Shown here in pieces: positions 36,118 through 49,461 of a stretch of DNA of 64,000 nucleotides. Numbering within the stretch: position 1 is the stretch's first letter; each line of letters begins with the position of its first letter. Under the pieces are notes generated by a model that was given only the letters and a program-made list of their open reading frames with translations, did no database searches and had not been told where the DNA came from. The stretch lies in assembly GCA_037833965.1 (NCBI GenBank), contig AP031357.1:6158001-6222000 (forward strand), in the 5' to 3' direction. This stretch comes from Marchantia polymorpha subsp. ruderalis. Its lineage: Eukaryota; Streptophyta; Marchantiopsida; Marchantiales; Marchantiaceae. The position numbers were made by a program, and so were the translations under genes.

Positions 36118-39100
36118 TTATCTCTCTTCAAGTTCCGCTTCAAACAGCGCCAATTGCTGTCGCAGTACTGGTAAAAATGACTTGCCGATGGCATCTGAAA
36201 CTCTGCTCTTTTCGTTCGCTGGCACTGTCCTGTCCTTCAGTGTGACCTCAACCTGCAAGATTACCCCATAATGTCAGTCGGTGGAGTACTGATCGATACA
36301 CATACTTGAGAAATAAGGATACCACTATTGATGTGGCCACTGATGCAAGATTTGTGCGTTGGTACCAGTTCTGTTAGATGTCGCTAAATTCATATGTAAC
36401 AACCTATTTTGTTCACTAAGCATTGTTATTAAAAGCAAAATCGCAAGGTTCTTCTATCGGGGTACTCTATCAACAGTGAGGCTTTTCTAACAGGATTTGG
36501 CGTCAGAAATAGGTGATATGTCATGGAAACACGTAGTTACGGTGCATAATTTCGAATACTTGGATTACCAGGGTATGTTCCGACTCCTAATAAACTTTAT
36601 AATTAGTTCTCCTACGCACTTCAGGGAATCCACAATTCCTCATTCACGTTTGAAAGTCGGAAACAATTTCTTAATTTCCAAGTCCAAAGTTCCTTACGCA
36701 CACCAGGATACGAGCATTGTTATGTTCAAACCCAGGTTTGCAAACGGAACACACCCACATCCAGGATGTGGTGTCATTATCTATGCATACCCTCATCAAC
36801 GTTCCTACGTCGCCTTAGGGTGTGCCATTGGTAAATGCATGCAAAGTTTAGAAGGCTATCAAAGCCACTATAGCTGGACCCGATGTAGAATCATCTACCT
36901 GCAAATCATCAAGTTCTCCGTAAGCAGCCTCCAATAATTTCACGGAACCCTCCAAATTCTTGGGTTCTCCAGAGCTGGTTATCTCTCCTGCAAGAAAGTT
37001 TCAAGATCACCAGTGTGTGAGAATGCTGCAAAGGGTTCTCAGCACGAGTCCAACTTTTACTTTGAATTCTCTGCATATGATATTATCATAGTTGTCACAT
37101 CTTTTGAGTACCGACTCTAGGAGAAATTCTACCCTCAGTGACTGAGATACATGGTACACCATTCATCCTTGTTGACATCTGCTTGCCTCCATTCCAGTGA
37201 CACGATGTGAATATCTAAAGTTATTGATAGGTTATGGGTCCATTCATAGCGAGATCCTAAATGAAGCAGAATTGACAAAAAGAAAAACGTATCAAAAAGA
37301 GAAGATGAAGACGAACAATACGTGGCGGCAATAGCAAAAGAGGACTTCAATCGGACTACGTTGGCCTGTAGCAGATCTGAAGTGACTAGGGAAGAGATAG
37401 GGATCTTAGATAGTATAATACCACGTAGAGCTTAAGCCGGACCTAGACGCTAGACTTAGGTGGTACTCAATGATTCAGTCCGCAAGCTCAATAAGGGATC
37501 CAGCAAGCTAGTGCAATGAGCTCAGGTTTCTGTAAGAACGTATTTTCAATCTTAGCGGACTGCCTAACCTATCAACATATATCTAACAATCCTCGAACTC
37601 TTGACAAGATAATGTGAAAGCAAGAAACAGTTCACAACCTACTTACCATTAAATTTGATGGTAATTTCGAAAGAGTACCCCACTCGCTTCTTCTTCCTCA
37701 CAGTAACGAGTGTTGCCTGCACCCATGTTCAATGGGCACCCCCGCCTTGAGAACATTTCCTGAATTACTTGCTGACTAGTGTTTCCCTGTCTCTCCCTCC
37801 TGGCCGTCAAAAACACAGCACTTAGGAGAGAGCAGGAAGGACGAGATAGCATAAGTCACTCACCACGACGGAAGTGGTTGGTCGAGGGTATCTGCCAGCT
37901 GATCCCGCTATCTTTAGCCAAGTCATAAAAAAAGAAGCCCAGGGGCATGGACGGCAAAGAACTCACTGCCGTCCTAAGCTTAGGCATGGACCAAAATGTA
38001 CTAAAAGCCCATGAACCCACTCTACCTGACTCGCGTTTACATGCTTTTCTTCAATTCAAATTCAAGTGCATGCTTCCCATAAAAAATCAGGGTCTTTCCA
38101 GTGTGCGATTACGGTTTGGAATGACGTACATCTCCAGTACAGCTCGAAACCTCTATCACCCTGGCCGTGCCTTGTGGGAACGACACAGTATCCGCACTTA
38201 GAAGCAGCTCCTGGGGTATCAAAAACAACAACAAGCTCAATTCTTCTTCCCGCAAATATTCCCGACAGACATTGAAAACACACATTGTAACACAATATAT
38301 GAAGAACAGAACACTGGAATATGAGATCCTGCTACTGCAGCAAAGGGACGCAATTAGGCCATTGCCAAAAGCCATTCCACTCTTTTCGTGATTCTTGTAT
38401 AGAACATTTATAGGGAACAAATCGCACTAAGTGCTTGGAGTGCAGGAAAAGTGTTACCTTCACCCTTGCTAACGCCCATGAGTTAAGACTTTTCTCTTCC
38501 CAAGTGCCAGCCTGTACCAACGCAAACGACTTAGAAGCGTTAAATTCCACGCCCAAACGTGTTTCCATTTCCTATGTGCACCGCAAAAGTACAAAATTTC
38601 TTTCAGGTGCAAAATCAGATTAACTACCCAGTGAGGATTGAAGTAACGGGCTGATCTTCCCACCCTGCTGATTTGAATACCCAGTCAGGATTAAAGTAAC
38701 GGACTGATCCTCCCACCCTGCTGATTTGCTTTTCCCACCCTCCCCCCTTATATCACCCCCTCCCTTTGATTCTCACCACCTCCGTCTGCGCCTTTCTGAT
38801 TCCCCCCATTCTTTGTACCGCCACGCCATGATCCCCCTCCCGAGCCCACTTACGACGCCACGCCATGAACCCCTCCCGAGGCCACTTACGACGATATCGA
38901 TGCCTTGAAGGCTGCGTGCGTACAGCATGTTGCCGCTCATCTCTGTGGCGACACCACCAAGCAGTCCCGAGGCCACTTCCGAAGATATCGATGCCTTGAA
39001 GGCTGCGTGCTGTAGCATGCTGCCGCTCATCTCTATAGCGTCACCACCAAGCGGTCCGAGGCAGAAATGTGTCGGGAAAGGTGGGGAGCGTGGGAAAAGC

Positions 39101-39875
39101 AAATCAGCAGAGTGGGAGTATCAGCCCCCTAAAGTAACTGGAATACATTGCGCGGTCCCGACCCGAGAGGAAATGATCGAGACCATATTTATATATTCCA
39201 CTCCAAAATGAGCGGTGACCACGCTAGTGGTGAAGGTCATGTTTGTCGCGAACGAACAAATTTTCGAGCAATTTTGTTCTTAGCGCCCAAATCAAGACCA
39301 GTGGAGCTTCAAAATTGAAAAGGTAAATCAAGCGATACGTGTCCAGAATGTCAGGGACCTATCTTCCAACTGATCCAGGGAAGACTATGGGTGCATAAAA
39401 GATGAGCATCGTCCAAAGAAATGACTTCCACACTAGGACAGAAAACGAAGGGTTAATCACACATAATTTGCAATATGTGTCTACCACAAGCCATTTTGTC
39501 TAACACTTGCGGCGTCCGAAAGCTCAAATCCGAGAAGCCAATTAATCATCAGAAGCCAACACGCATATAGTCTGCGTTCGAATCACAAGAACGAATGCAG
39601 GTCATCCCTTGTGCTGCGCTGCACCCTCCAGTTGCACGTCTGTATCGAAAACCTGTTCAGGAGGATGTCACAAGTCATAAAAGTCCTGGCGGAGAAATCG
39701 GCAAGGCTTGGAAATGCACCTGATTCCAAACGGATCCGAGCGGGGGAGCCTGAGCAGTATTTTGTTCTGCAATATCAGTCGCCGATAGCCTTCTATGCAC
39801 GGGCGCCGGTGCAGCCTGCTGCGTATCCTGCCGAACCCAATACGTATAACCCGTCGCCTTCTTTAGAGCCTCCAT
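36118..39875 (-). CDS. Aha1 N-terminal-domain protein (Hsp90 co-chaperone-like)
   Basis: AHSA1_N is the domain with which Aha1 contacts the middle domain of Hsp90 and stimulates its ATPase. Six exons close exactly: 39720-39875, 38458-38511, 38130-38210, 37647-37716, 36899-36987 and 36118-36252, giving 194 residues. After a 52-residue lead ending LGSVWNQ come AGTWEEKSLNSWALARVKEL, TARVIEVSSCTGDATLVTVR, KKKRVGYSFEITIKFNGE, ELDDLQVEVTLKDRTVP and SFLPVLRQQLALFEAELEER, then the stop. The domain fills residues 53-190 and no Aha1 C-terminal (AHSA1/SRPBCC) domain follows. Intron 1 exceeds 1.2 kb and holds tandem repeats. A Met at 38568 within intron 1 would give a shorter 161-residue form, but the upstream exon joins better with the family sequence. 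Confidence 0.88.
38625..38730. repeat. 53-bp tandem duplication in intron 1 of the Aha1-N gene
   Basis: The two copies begin tacccagt and share ctgatc-tcccaccctgctg; period 53, several mismatches. Confidence 0.9.
38881..39062. repeat. 91-bp tandem duplication in intron 1 of the Aha1-N gene
   Basis: Copies 38881-38971 and 38972-39062 share gatatcgatgccttgaagg and ccgctcatctct. A shorter related piece precedes them near 38840. They differ by small indels. Confidence 0.88.
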
Positions 39876-40639
39876 AACTAGCCTTCCTCACCCGAGGTAC
39901 CCTCCGACCTCCGACGCCAATTCGATGAGATATTTCACTCGAACCCGCTCGCCGCCTCCAGAAGCATGCGATCCAGCTCCCGATGAAACCCCAAATCCGA
40001 ACAGCTTCCGCAAATCGCTGCCTCGTCCGCCCACCTAAACCCTAGGCAATTCCGTTCGGCAACCTGTCCAACAGAACCACGATGAATCGCTCTAACTTCC
40101 TGCAACAACCGAACCAAGACAGTGCGCAAAATTCCCGTCGAGTCGAGCGCGTGGGCGAGGGCCTCTCGTCAACCCTAAAATGCCAAAATCGCGATGCTCC
40201 GGCCACCGCTGCAGCAGCAGCTGCGTTGACTCGTTCGATCGGCTTCTGTCCAATTGAGCTTTCCGAGAGCGAGAGAGAGACGAGGAAGACGAAGAAGGAG
40301 ACGAAGAAGAAGAAGCAGCAGCAGCAGCAGCACAAGGAGGACAGCAGCCCAACCACTGTACTGCAGTAACGGCGATCCTACGAGGTTCGCACCGGCTGGC
40401 GGCGGTCGCTGGAAATTTCGCGACTCTTCCATGGCAGATGTTCCCCGACCCTGCGGACGACCGGCTGTGCCTGGATTCTCGGAAGGAGCGCTCGGCCCGA
40501 CTGTGCCAAGTTCCGACGACGACGACGACTCCCCGTTCTGTGGCTCCTCTTCTCCGACTGCGGTGACGTGGTTTCGATCCATCATCGCTGACCACGTTGA
40601 GCTGCGGCCGTAAAAGCGATGGTTTGACATATCTGTCGG
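39876..40639. other. GC-rich stretch upstream of the Aha1-N gene
   Basis: Probably the leader and promoter of the Aha1-N gene, possibly with an unrecognised exon of another gene. Open frames exist on both strands. The minus frame from Met at 40585 downward looks fairly natural at first (HVTAVGEEEPQNGE, then Ser-rich) but then runs into poly-Leu from a GAA/GCA-rich tract at 40260-40335. No family match. Confidence 0.35.
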
Positions 40640-41290
40640 GACTATAATACCAAACGTATTATATCACGTTCAGAAGTCCACCTCATTCGTAGATGTTACC
40701 GTCTTCTATCACCTCCTCGTCCTCGAATATATCGTCGTTATGGATACCTTCGACGCACTCGGAAACATTATCGCCATCAAATTCTTCAATGCTACCACCA
40801 CCGGCTTACTCTTTGACGGATATTCTTCAGCTTTATATAACTCTCAGGGCGGAGCTGCTGCAACCACTTGCAAAACTTTATATTGATATAGCGATTTTAA
40901 AGATCTAGATAATTCTAATTAACAGAACGGTGATTTGGTCTCGGTCTTGCCAAACCGAGGTCGTGAACGATTATGAATTAGTTTGGCGCGTTGTGATTGC
41001 CTTCACCACCACCACTTCTCGGATTCTTGTGCAATGCGGGTACGCTATTTTGGATGTCATCTTAGTACTAATAATCATAACATAAAGTACATGATTCAAG
41101 TACATTGACTTGGCATCAGCCTGTCTACAAAAAATTCAGAATTTCTCCCAATGTCCTCTTTTGGCTTTCTCATTTCCAGTAAAGTAAGATAAATTTGAAA
41201 TTTCACACATATAACAAACTATAGACACTTGTAAATATCATTAACTATTTTTTAATATATATTTATACAAAATGTAGTTTGGAAGAGAGC
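40640..41290 (-). mobile_element. internally deleted copy of the 19.7-kb hAT-like family
   Basis: It starts with an AT-rich end (ataataccaaacgtattatatc) like that of the element at 19.72 kb. It then carries the same acidic coding tail (minus-strand GSIEEFDGDNVSECVEGIHN), the segment around ttctcggattcttgtgcaatgcgg, and the segment tcttttggctttctcatttcc followed by aaatttgaaatttcacac. The central roughly 2.3 kb of the longer copy is missing. It is too short to encode a transposase and would be non-autonomous. Confidence 0.6.
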
Positions 41291-43151
41291 GGCTAGATTT
41301 CAATCACTTAGGGTTAATTAGCGTCACTCTACTCTAAACTCTCATCTGATTGGACTATACAGTGTTATAGGGTTAGTGAGTTGAATAGCATCTAAAATAG
41401 ATGTTCGACCATACAGGGTTAGTGAATTTAATAGCATCTAAAATAGATGTTCGACCAATCAGAGAAAAGAGAAGTAAGGTGAGACTAATTAATACTAACT
41501 GAATGATAACTAGCCCTTCCCAGTTTGGAAGTGTTGCATAATACATACAGTAGTCATAATATCACAATTATACATACATACCTATAGTCGGGATTTCCGA
41601 TGGCTTCCCCGCGTTACCACAGTTTCCACGGTGCGTGGTGGGAGGTCACGGATTTAGTCACGTCCGGATTTGCTTCGAACATACCGAGATCCGTGGCCCT
41701 TTGGACCCAATCGCACAGTCGAATTCCACGAACAAATGCGGCTTTTAACGAAGTCTATAGAGTTCGTGAGAGATGTTGCCTTGTGTCCAGTTCAGTGAAT
41801 AGTTGTTGCAGTGAGCAAATACTTGGAATCACGACTACAATTGAGGCCTTATATGATACACACACATCTTAGCGAGGCAAAAATTATTATTATGTTGTTT
41901 TTCACAAGCAGAGAAGAAGCGAGCTTGTTTGGCATAATATTTTGTTTTTTCTCTTTTGGTTTGAATAAAGTTTTACCTTTAATGGTACACAACATATTCT
42001 TGATTTGTTGCCAATGTCGACTGGTAAAGCCGGTACAATGAAAAAGACGAATATATGGATATCTTTTTGATCTCTTGGGCCAAAGGGCCCTTAGGGAGAG
42101 GTCTTTTTTTAGTAGAAATTTGCTTTGCATAATGCTATTTTTTTTAAAAAAAATTCAATACGACTATTACAACGCTCACAACAGGTATGGCCTTTGGGTC
42201 CTATTTACTCCCCATGCTTTTGCACTTTAGCGTCAGTTTAAGAACCAGAAAGCTGCTTCCGCTTTTGGCGTTCCTTCTTATATTTTTGCATTTTATCGCT
42301 AGACACAAAATTCCGCTTTCCCCTATGACTTAGGCTCATGCCACATGACAGGAAGCCGGCAGTAACGTCCTGGCTAGATAATAACCTGCCCTCAGTCGGC
42401 CAACTGGAGATAATCCCGTAAACTCTACCACATTGCCGGAAGTGACTTCGGAGTGAAAAGTAGCTACCGACATATATCTAGTGAAGGAGTTCTAGGGAGG
42501 AGTAACTTGAGAAGGAGCGAAAATACACACGGAGTCGTTTTAAAACAAAGTTTCCAGCGGAAGTGCCCGATACTTCACATCAACCAATTCCTTCGCCATC
42601 TAGGATATCTTAAATTGCTGCTCCCTCCCGTGTAGTAAAGGGGGAGCTGATCTACTAATGACCGGCGAGTGTTCACGGTCGGTGTGGCTTGGCCCTTAGT
42701 GATTCAATTGTCATGAATACACGAGACGGGGAAGCTACTTTTGCAAGTGACCAGAAGAAGACTAATGATTACATAAATGAATTTAAATTATGGATTCTAC
42801 TCGTTGTAATTTTGGTGTTTTTGGGATTTACAAAATATAGACACACATTGTCAACAAAATGTCTAAATGCGAAATATTTATCATATTTGTATATGGGCTT
42901 CCTGTCCTTCAGATGCCACTTACAGTCGCGTTTAAGTATAACATTCGAAGGTACAATCGATTCCTCGTAGGTTAGAAGGTAACACATCTGCAAAGGGGCT
43001 GTAGGGCAGAATACATCTATTGCCCAAAGGAAGATTTTCGACGCAGTGTAAGCTTCTAACTGTTCAAAAATAGCGACAAAAACATGACATAACAAAGGCC
43101 CATATGTAGTGCATGATAAGCTGAAGAAAAAATAGATATGTGACAGCACAC
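41291..43151. other. intergenic, nothing recognised
   Basis: It holds a 46-bp tandem duplication near its left end. I searched the minus strand here for the missing last exon of the syntaxin fragment (SNARE end plus membrane anchor) and found none. Confidence 0.4.
41370..41461. repeat. 46-bp tandem duplication
   Basis: Two copies of a unit starting gggttagtga and containing atagcatctaaaatagatgt; three or four mismatches. Confidence 0.92.
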
Positions 43152-43931
43152 CTGAGTCTCGATATTGTCGAGCAGCTCTCCCTGTGCCTCAACTAGTACG
43201 GCCATATCCAAAAATATCTGTACAAGGAAACAACCAGAAGTAAATCTCCCTCCCTATACTTCAATTTAATTAATCCCTGCAAAATTATGCTACAACTTTT
43301 GGCAACGTTTACATACTAAGACTTAAGTCATATATATGCACCTGGTGTAATTCCAGAAGTTTCTTCTCGATATCCTTCACGGCATCATGTAGCTCTTGTA
43401 TTTCAGCAATTGTGTCCAAAATCTACCGGAACCGCACCACGTTAGCAAAGCAGGATAAAACTTTATCTAAATCTTAGAATTTTACACCACACAGAGCTGT
43501 CTGGTAAAATTTAAGATAACCTACTCACCTGGCCTCGCCCTTGTTCTTGAATGGCTTTCTGAAAAATTTGTTCACTATCCCCAGTTTCTATCAGCTGGTC
43601 AATGGTCTGCAGTCCACAAAGCGGAACCACAATCATGAACTGCCCGTTTCTGTACTCGACGAAAATGTTGTCTGTCCTAGCACAGCAGGTCCTGTACACT
43701 CTTGCCATTGCTTGCTCACAGACAATCTAACCCTCAGGTAGATTCTGAGCAATACTCCTGAGTTCCAGAGTAGAAATCTCGGTGTAGGACTCCCTACTTT
43801 GAACCAAGCTTCAACTCGAATTCAGCTAGATAACTACATGATATGTTAAAAAAAACCATCTGTCATTGCCATCTTTAGGGATTGTATGGTTACAAATTTA
43901 CTTACCCCCTCATCAGCCTTCTGTCCAGTTA
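43152..43931 (-). pseudogene. SYP1-type syntaxin (Qa-SNARE) gene fragment
   Basis: Four exons join in phase with good GT-AG borders: 43906-43931 (26 nt), 43529-43606, 43342-43422 and 43152-43217. They encode [61 protein letters not shown] and IFLDMAVLVEAQGELLDNIE. This is the linker and most of the SNARE helix of a plasma-membrane syntaxin (SYP12/SYP13 group), including the central zero-layer Gln in LHQIFLD. The Habc bundle, the end of the SNARE helix and the membrane anchor were not found on either side, so as it stands it cannot make a functional SNARE. Coding sequence and splice sites are undamaged, which suggests a recent partial duplication, unless the other exons are separated by very long introns. 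Confidence 0.8.
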
Positions 43932-46900
43932 CTGTCCGTTACACACAAGCAGATGTCAAAAAGGATCAGAGTCATGTCAAGCTGATAACAACAAGTAATC
44001 AAGTGTAGGCGATTAACCATTTTCTTAAGTAGAGTCTTCACATATCACTTGCAGAGTTTAGGTTGAGGTTCAGAGACAATGAGGTGGGAAGGTGGGCGTA
44101 ATATGCATTACACTTAGAACTCATGCATTGTACAAGGAATTGCTTTCAAAGTTCCCTCCCCAGACTTTTCAAATACTAGTATGCAAGATCAAACGACAAG
44201 GGAAGCACTAGTAACCTCAAGGTGCAACCAATGAAACCGATCAGAGAGCAGTTAAAAATACATGATAAAACTGTACCGCCCGTAACTTTGTGCTTCAAAT
44301 CCAAACTTCTAGAAGCCTTCTTCTCGGACGCCGAAGAGATGGATTAAAACGACATCGTCAGACCATTGAATTGCAGCTGCACGTTTCGTGGATGCATGTT
44401 GATGTCTCCAATTATGCTGAAAGCCGTATGAACGATTGTTTTGTGAAGGGGAACCTCGAGATTAAAGAACTCCGTGATTCCCCGTTAAAAATTAACAGTT
44501 TCCTTGACCTCCCGATTTCGAGAACTCTTCCTTCGACCCTGGACAAGCAAGAACCTTTTACGGTGGTGGGTTGTAACCTGCTTCCCTCAAAACTCTAGTA
44601 TCAGGAAGTCAACACTCCAAATGGTTTCCTTCATAGATTAATTTAGTTCCAAGTTTTACGGTCACTATATATAATCCGTAACTGCTCGCTCAACCCTGCA
44701 AATCCAATTGTAATCACAGAGTTTAAATATGACTCTATACTCAAAGTTATTCCAATCTAGTCAATCTCATAGAACAGTCTTTCTTGTAAGTCGTCTTCTA
44801 ATAAAACCTAGTCTATCAAACTCTCGTCTCATTGTTAAAAAAATATCTAGAACATAGTCAAAGTAGGTTAATTTTACTTTCAATTTTGAGTCATAACATC
44901 AAGCTGCCAACTCTGTAAACCTTATCAATCTTGGATCTTAGTTCTGGGTCTTTACATCAGGTTACCAAAAAAGTCCTTCAATCTCCATATCTGCCTTGAT
45001 AAGATTTCAAAACTTCATAAAACCTTAAAATTATCCAGTGACGTCACTATACCAAACTTCAAGACTAATGAGAACAAAGAATGTCATTTCTATTTTAATT
45101 CAGCCAAAATAACGCAATCTAAACTGAGATCTTTATATGCAACTTAAACACATTCATCAACCATCATATAGACACAATATAGTGCATCTCATAAAAAGTC
45201 AAAATAATAGCTAAAAACCGAACAAATATCAATATAAATATAAACGTAATTTGACATTGTATAAGTTGCCAATATTGTCACAACGATCATAGATCATATG
45301 ATGAGTTATGATAAAAATATGATCTACTAAAATCATATTTCACACATTAAAATGTACCACAAATGTCAAATTTGAATACATAAAATGTAATTTTTACAGA
45401 ATTCTATACATTCATGTTAGGATTCAATTCAGTTTCAAATTTAATGTTAGTTCAATCCTAGTTAGGGTTTAGCTTAAGCTGTACTTTTTAATAAAAACTA
45501 GCAAAAGCTCTCGTTAATTTTTCTAGGTTTCACTAATGAAGTCTTTCTGTGTTCCCGTGGTAGTACTCCACAAATGCAGCCACATGCTTTACTGATTACG
45601 CTTCAATGTGAAGTTGTTTTGGTGTGTGTTTGTGATATTTTTTTTTTCATCATTATTCATCCCAACAATTGCTATATGAGCAAATCTTGGCAAGACTCTT
45701 TGTGAAATAGCTCGCCCCACACTTTTGAATTTTTGGTGTAAAAAAAGAATTAGTTTAGTTTGCTACCTCATATTTGTTGACATCTTTTTATCGATCTGCA
45801 TTTTCATGATCATTTGAAGTTAGTGGAGATGTAGGTTGTCTTATTGCTTGGTTTCATGGCTAGGTTTATTGCAGTTTGATGGTTATGGCACTTTTTCAGA
45901 CTCATAATTGTATGTGTGAATTAAGATAAAAATAATTCAAAGAGTTTATCACAATTAATTTAGCAATAACTAAGCTTAAATACTTATGATTAAACTCAAC
46001 TATCAAATTTATAAGTGGGGAAATAATTAGAAGTTATGAATGAGCATTATTATTTAATATCATGTCAAAGTCTACGTGCTAATTGGAAAAAGTACTTTGA
46101 TCACATGTTAGTTTTGATTGATTTTATTAAATAATAGAATTTTCATTAGTTAGACTAAATCAAAAGTTTGATTTGATAATATGTGAAAGTTCTAGAAGTT
46201 TCAAAGTGCCTAATGACATCCTGCCACTTTAATCTAGGACAAAAGAATTCTAAAAGATTGATAGAAGCTAATGACCTGATGCCATGTAATGAAAATTAGT
46301 CATAACTATCAATGATAATGATGATTGTATGATAATTATACTGTTTTACTTAACTAATTTCTCAAGTAATTCAAAAAAAGTTAGACAAAAGACTCTCAAG
46401 CAATTTAGGAAAATTCATGTGTAATAATTTAAAACATCATTGAAAGTTTAAATTTACAAATAATTTTGGAGTGTCAATGAGCTTTAGATTTGAATAATGA
46501 ATTGAAAGTTTGTGTGCGTGTGTTTGTTGCGGGCATGTAGATGGATTATTAACTTCTAGAATCATGATGAGGTATGGAAAAGCAATATGAGTTAAATCTG
46601 AATGAAAGTCAACTTGGAGGTCAACTACTCCTTGGAGTGAAAGAACTTGAGACTTGCATGTGAGCTTGATAGTATATCATTGACGATGAAAGAAGAAGTG
46701 GAAAGATGGAGTATGTTGTCCTTGCAAAAGAACCGTTTTGTCAAAAGATAGAAATCCTCTCTTTAATTCATGACTTTGTTAAGATGCTACATCTACTTTA
46801 CCTAATATATCTCAAGATATTTGAATGTGATTCAAATGATATATTTGAATGAACAAAAAAATTACAAAAATTAAAAATTAATATTTGTCCTAAAAAAATT

Positions 46901-49461
46901 TTCAATAATAATAATAGCAAAAAATTAAATAATATATATATATATTTTTATATATTTTTAAATTTTTATTGAATGGTAAAATAAAATCAATTGATTAGAA
47001 AAACCATAAAAAAATTAAACCCAAAAAATTCAAAATAAATTGAAAATTGAGTTATTTTTTATATATTATCAAAAAATATTAAATCCCAGTTTTTTAAAAA
47101 ATTAGTTCATTTAATTAAATTTTATCTAAAATTAGGTACAATTTTTGAAAAAAATCTCTATGTTTTTAACATGTTATAAGCTCATTAGAATGCTATAGTT
47201 ATTAATTTTCTTAATTACAATGCAATTAACTTCCATGAAGCTATGAGAAATTTAGAAATTATGATGATGAAAAAAACTTGGTTTATCATCTTATCATACT
47301 TTTTTTTTCATCAATTTATCATAGATATCAAAAAGTAGCCTAGCACTTTAATAAAATCAAGTTATCGTACAAATTGGAAGAGAATGTTATAAAATCAAAG
47401 AATTATTTAGAGATGATTTGTTTTTTTATATTATTTGATAATAAATTTTTTTTTCAAACATTAAGGTGAAATAATATCATGTTGATTTCTTTATTTTTTT
47501 AACATACAAATTTATAATTTTACTTCAATATCTTAAAAAATTGAAAAAGATTAATACTTATAATGAATAAATGCTGTATATTTTATATGGTTCAATAAAG
47601 AGTTTTATAATTAATTAGATTATAATAATTATTTTTATTTTTAATTATTACAGTAATAAAGTAGATTTTTATTTTTAAAATTATTTTATGTCATTTATAT
47701 TATGAGCTTAACAAAATAATTTAAGATATGTATCATATTTTTTCTACAAAAAATATATATCACTCATGAATGTTGTTAAAAAAATATTACTCATTACAAA
47801 ATTTGTGAAATGGCATAATAAGAAAATTTGATTTTTGAAGTAATTTTTTATAAATAACTTTAAAATTAGCAAGTTATTCTTGGTTGATTATATTATTGAG
47901 TATTATATGATATATATTAATGATTGTCATCTTAACAAGATCATAAAACATGTTGAAACTTTTGAAAAATGAAACATGAAGTTATCAATCAGAATTGAAA
48001 TTGATGACAATGCGTTAGATAGAAAATATCAATTGTTGTTCAATGAAAATAATCAGATGTGTATAAATTTTTTGAAATAATGTATTGTTATGAAGTTTAT
48101 AATTATTATTGTTCATGAAAATTACAACATGTAATGTGATAAAACTTCTAGAAAATTGTTCTTTGATTTATAATAAGTGAATGTATACAATGAATGATAC
48201 AAATGCATATGCTTATTTGGAAATTGCCAAATTTGTCATAAATCAGCCGACTATGACGTCACCCAATTTTTATTTATGACAAATATGATCACAATTTAAA
48301 TTTTTTTGAATGTTCTTGAATGACTTAAAATGCAAGATGCACTCAAGTGACAGATTCATCAAGAACGATATGTACTCATCTCTTTCCCGCTAACCAAGGA
48401 GTAATCATCCTTTACAAGCATAGTACTAGGATATACACTAGGAAAAATTCTAGCAAACATTCAATGTTTGAAAAATCGAGGTTCAAAATTACTCCATGCT
48501 TCAAGCAAGTCTATAGATTTTGACATTTGATACATGGTTTTGTGAAGTACATGTGTTCGTGTGAATATGTATCGCCATATAGTCTACATCGCTGATATGC
48601 TACACACAAACACAAATAGGACGCGATATCGTAGACACTCAAATGTATCACAATTGAACGAGAGTTTTGAGTTTATGTTATTTTGAGCACGAGTTCTTCG
48701 AGTGAAATTAGTCATGTTAACTTCACTGGTTTAATACATGAACGTCACATATAGTCGAGCCCAACCCACTCACTAGAGAATCTAGATCAATGCTTACGGG
48801 CATCATAGTCAACCCACTAAAGACTATTTCCAACGCTACAGGTTCAACTCAAAGAACTAAATGTTCTTCGAGTCTTCACCCTTATACTCTCTTCGACTCC
48901 TAACTCTATGTCAACACTAAAAATAGCAAATTCAAAGACACATGACACATCTTCTCTTTGATAAGCAGTACGTAATACTTTTTGCTCTTGTTCCAAGATG
49001 TCAATGGACTCGTTGTTGAATTTTTTTTCAATTAAAGATTGATTTTAATGATGATGTTCACAAAGCTTGATGCATGCATAGTCGCAAATTTGTGAGGAAG
49101 ACATAAAAGATAAAGATGTTGCCGATTCATTATTACCAATACTTTCAGGCTCGATCTCATGTATTCCTATTTCTAGATTAACAACTAGGTTTTTAACACA
49201 ACAAATCACAACATTCTTTCAAGCGTTGGACAAGTTATCAAATGACAAACATCTCAAAGCAAAGTTCACAACAATGTTCTTGGCAAACTTAAAACTTTTT
49301 TTATAATATTATGTGCCTTGATCTTGTTCCTCGATTTGCGATTTGGAAAATGTATTTTGCAATACTATCACGTTCCAAAGACAGTGAATGAATCTAAAGA
49401 AGTCAACTTTGTATTGTGTTACTAGCAATGTAAAATGCTACAATATTTTGAATAGAATGTT

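Noticed and set aside
38458..38568. Met at 38568 as the start of the Aha1-N protein
   Set aside because: The exon at 39720-39875 joins at the acceptor before AGTWEEK and gives a sequence that fits the family better; the 38568 start would be intronic.
40254..40613. Plus-strand frame with Arg and Ser runs, and minus-strand frame with a Leu run
   Set aside because: Both runs come from one GAA/GCA-rich tract; no conserved sequence outside it supports a protein.
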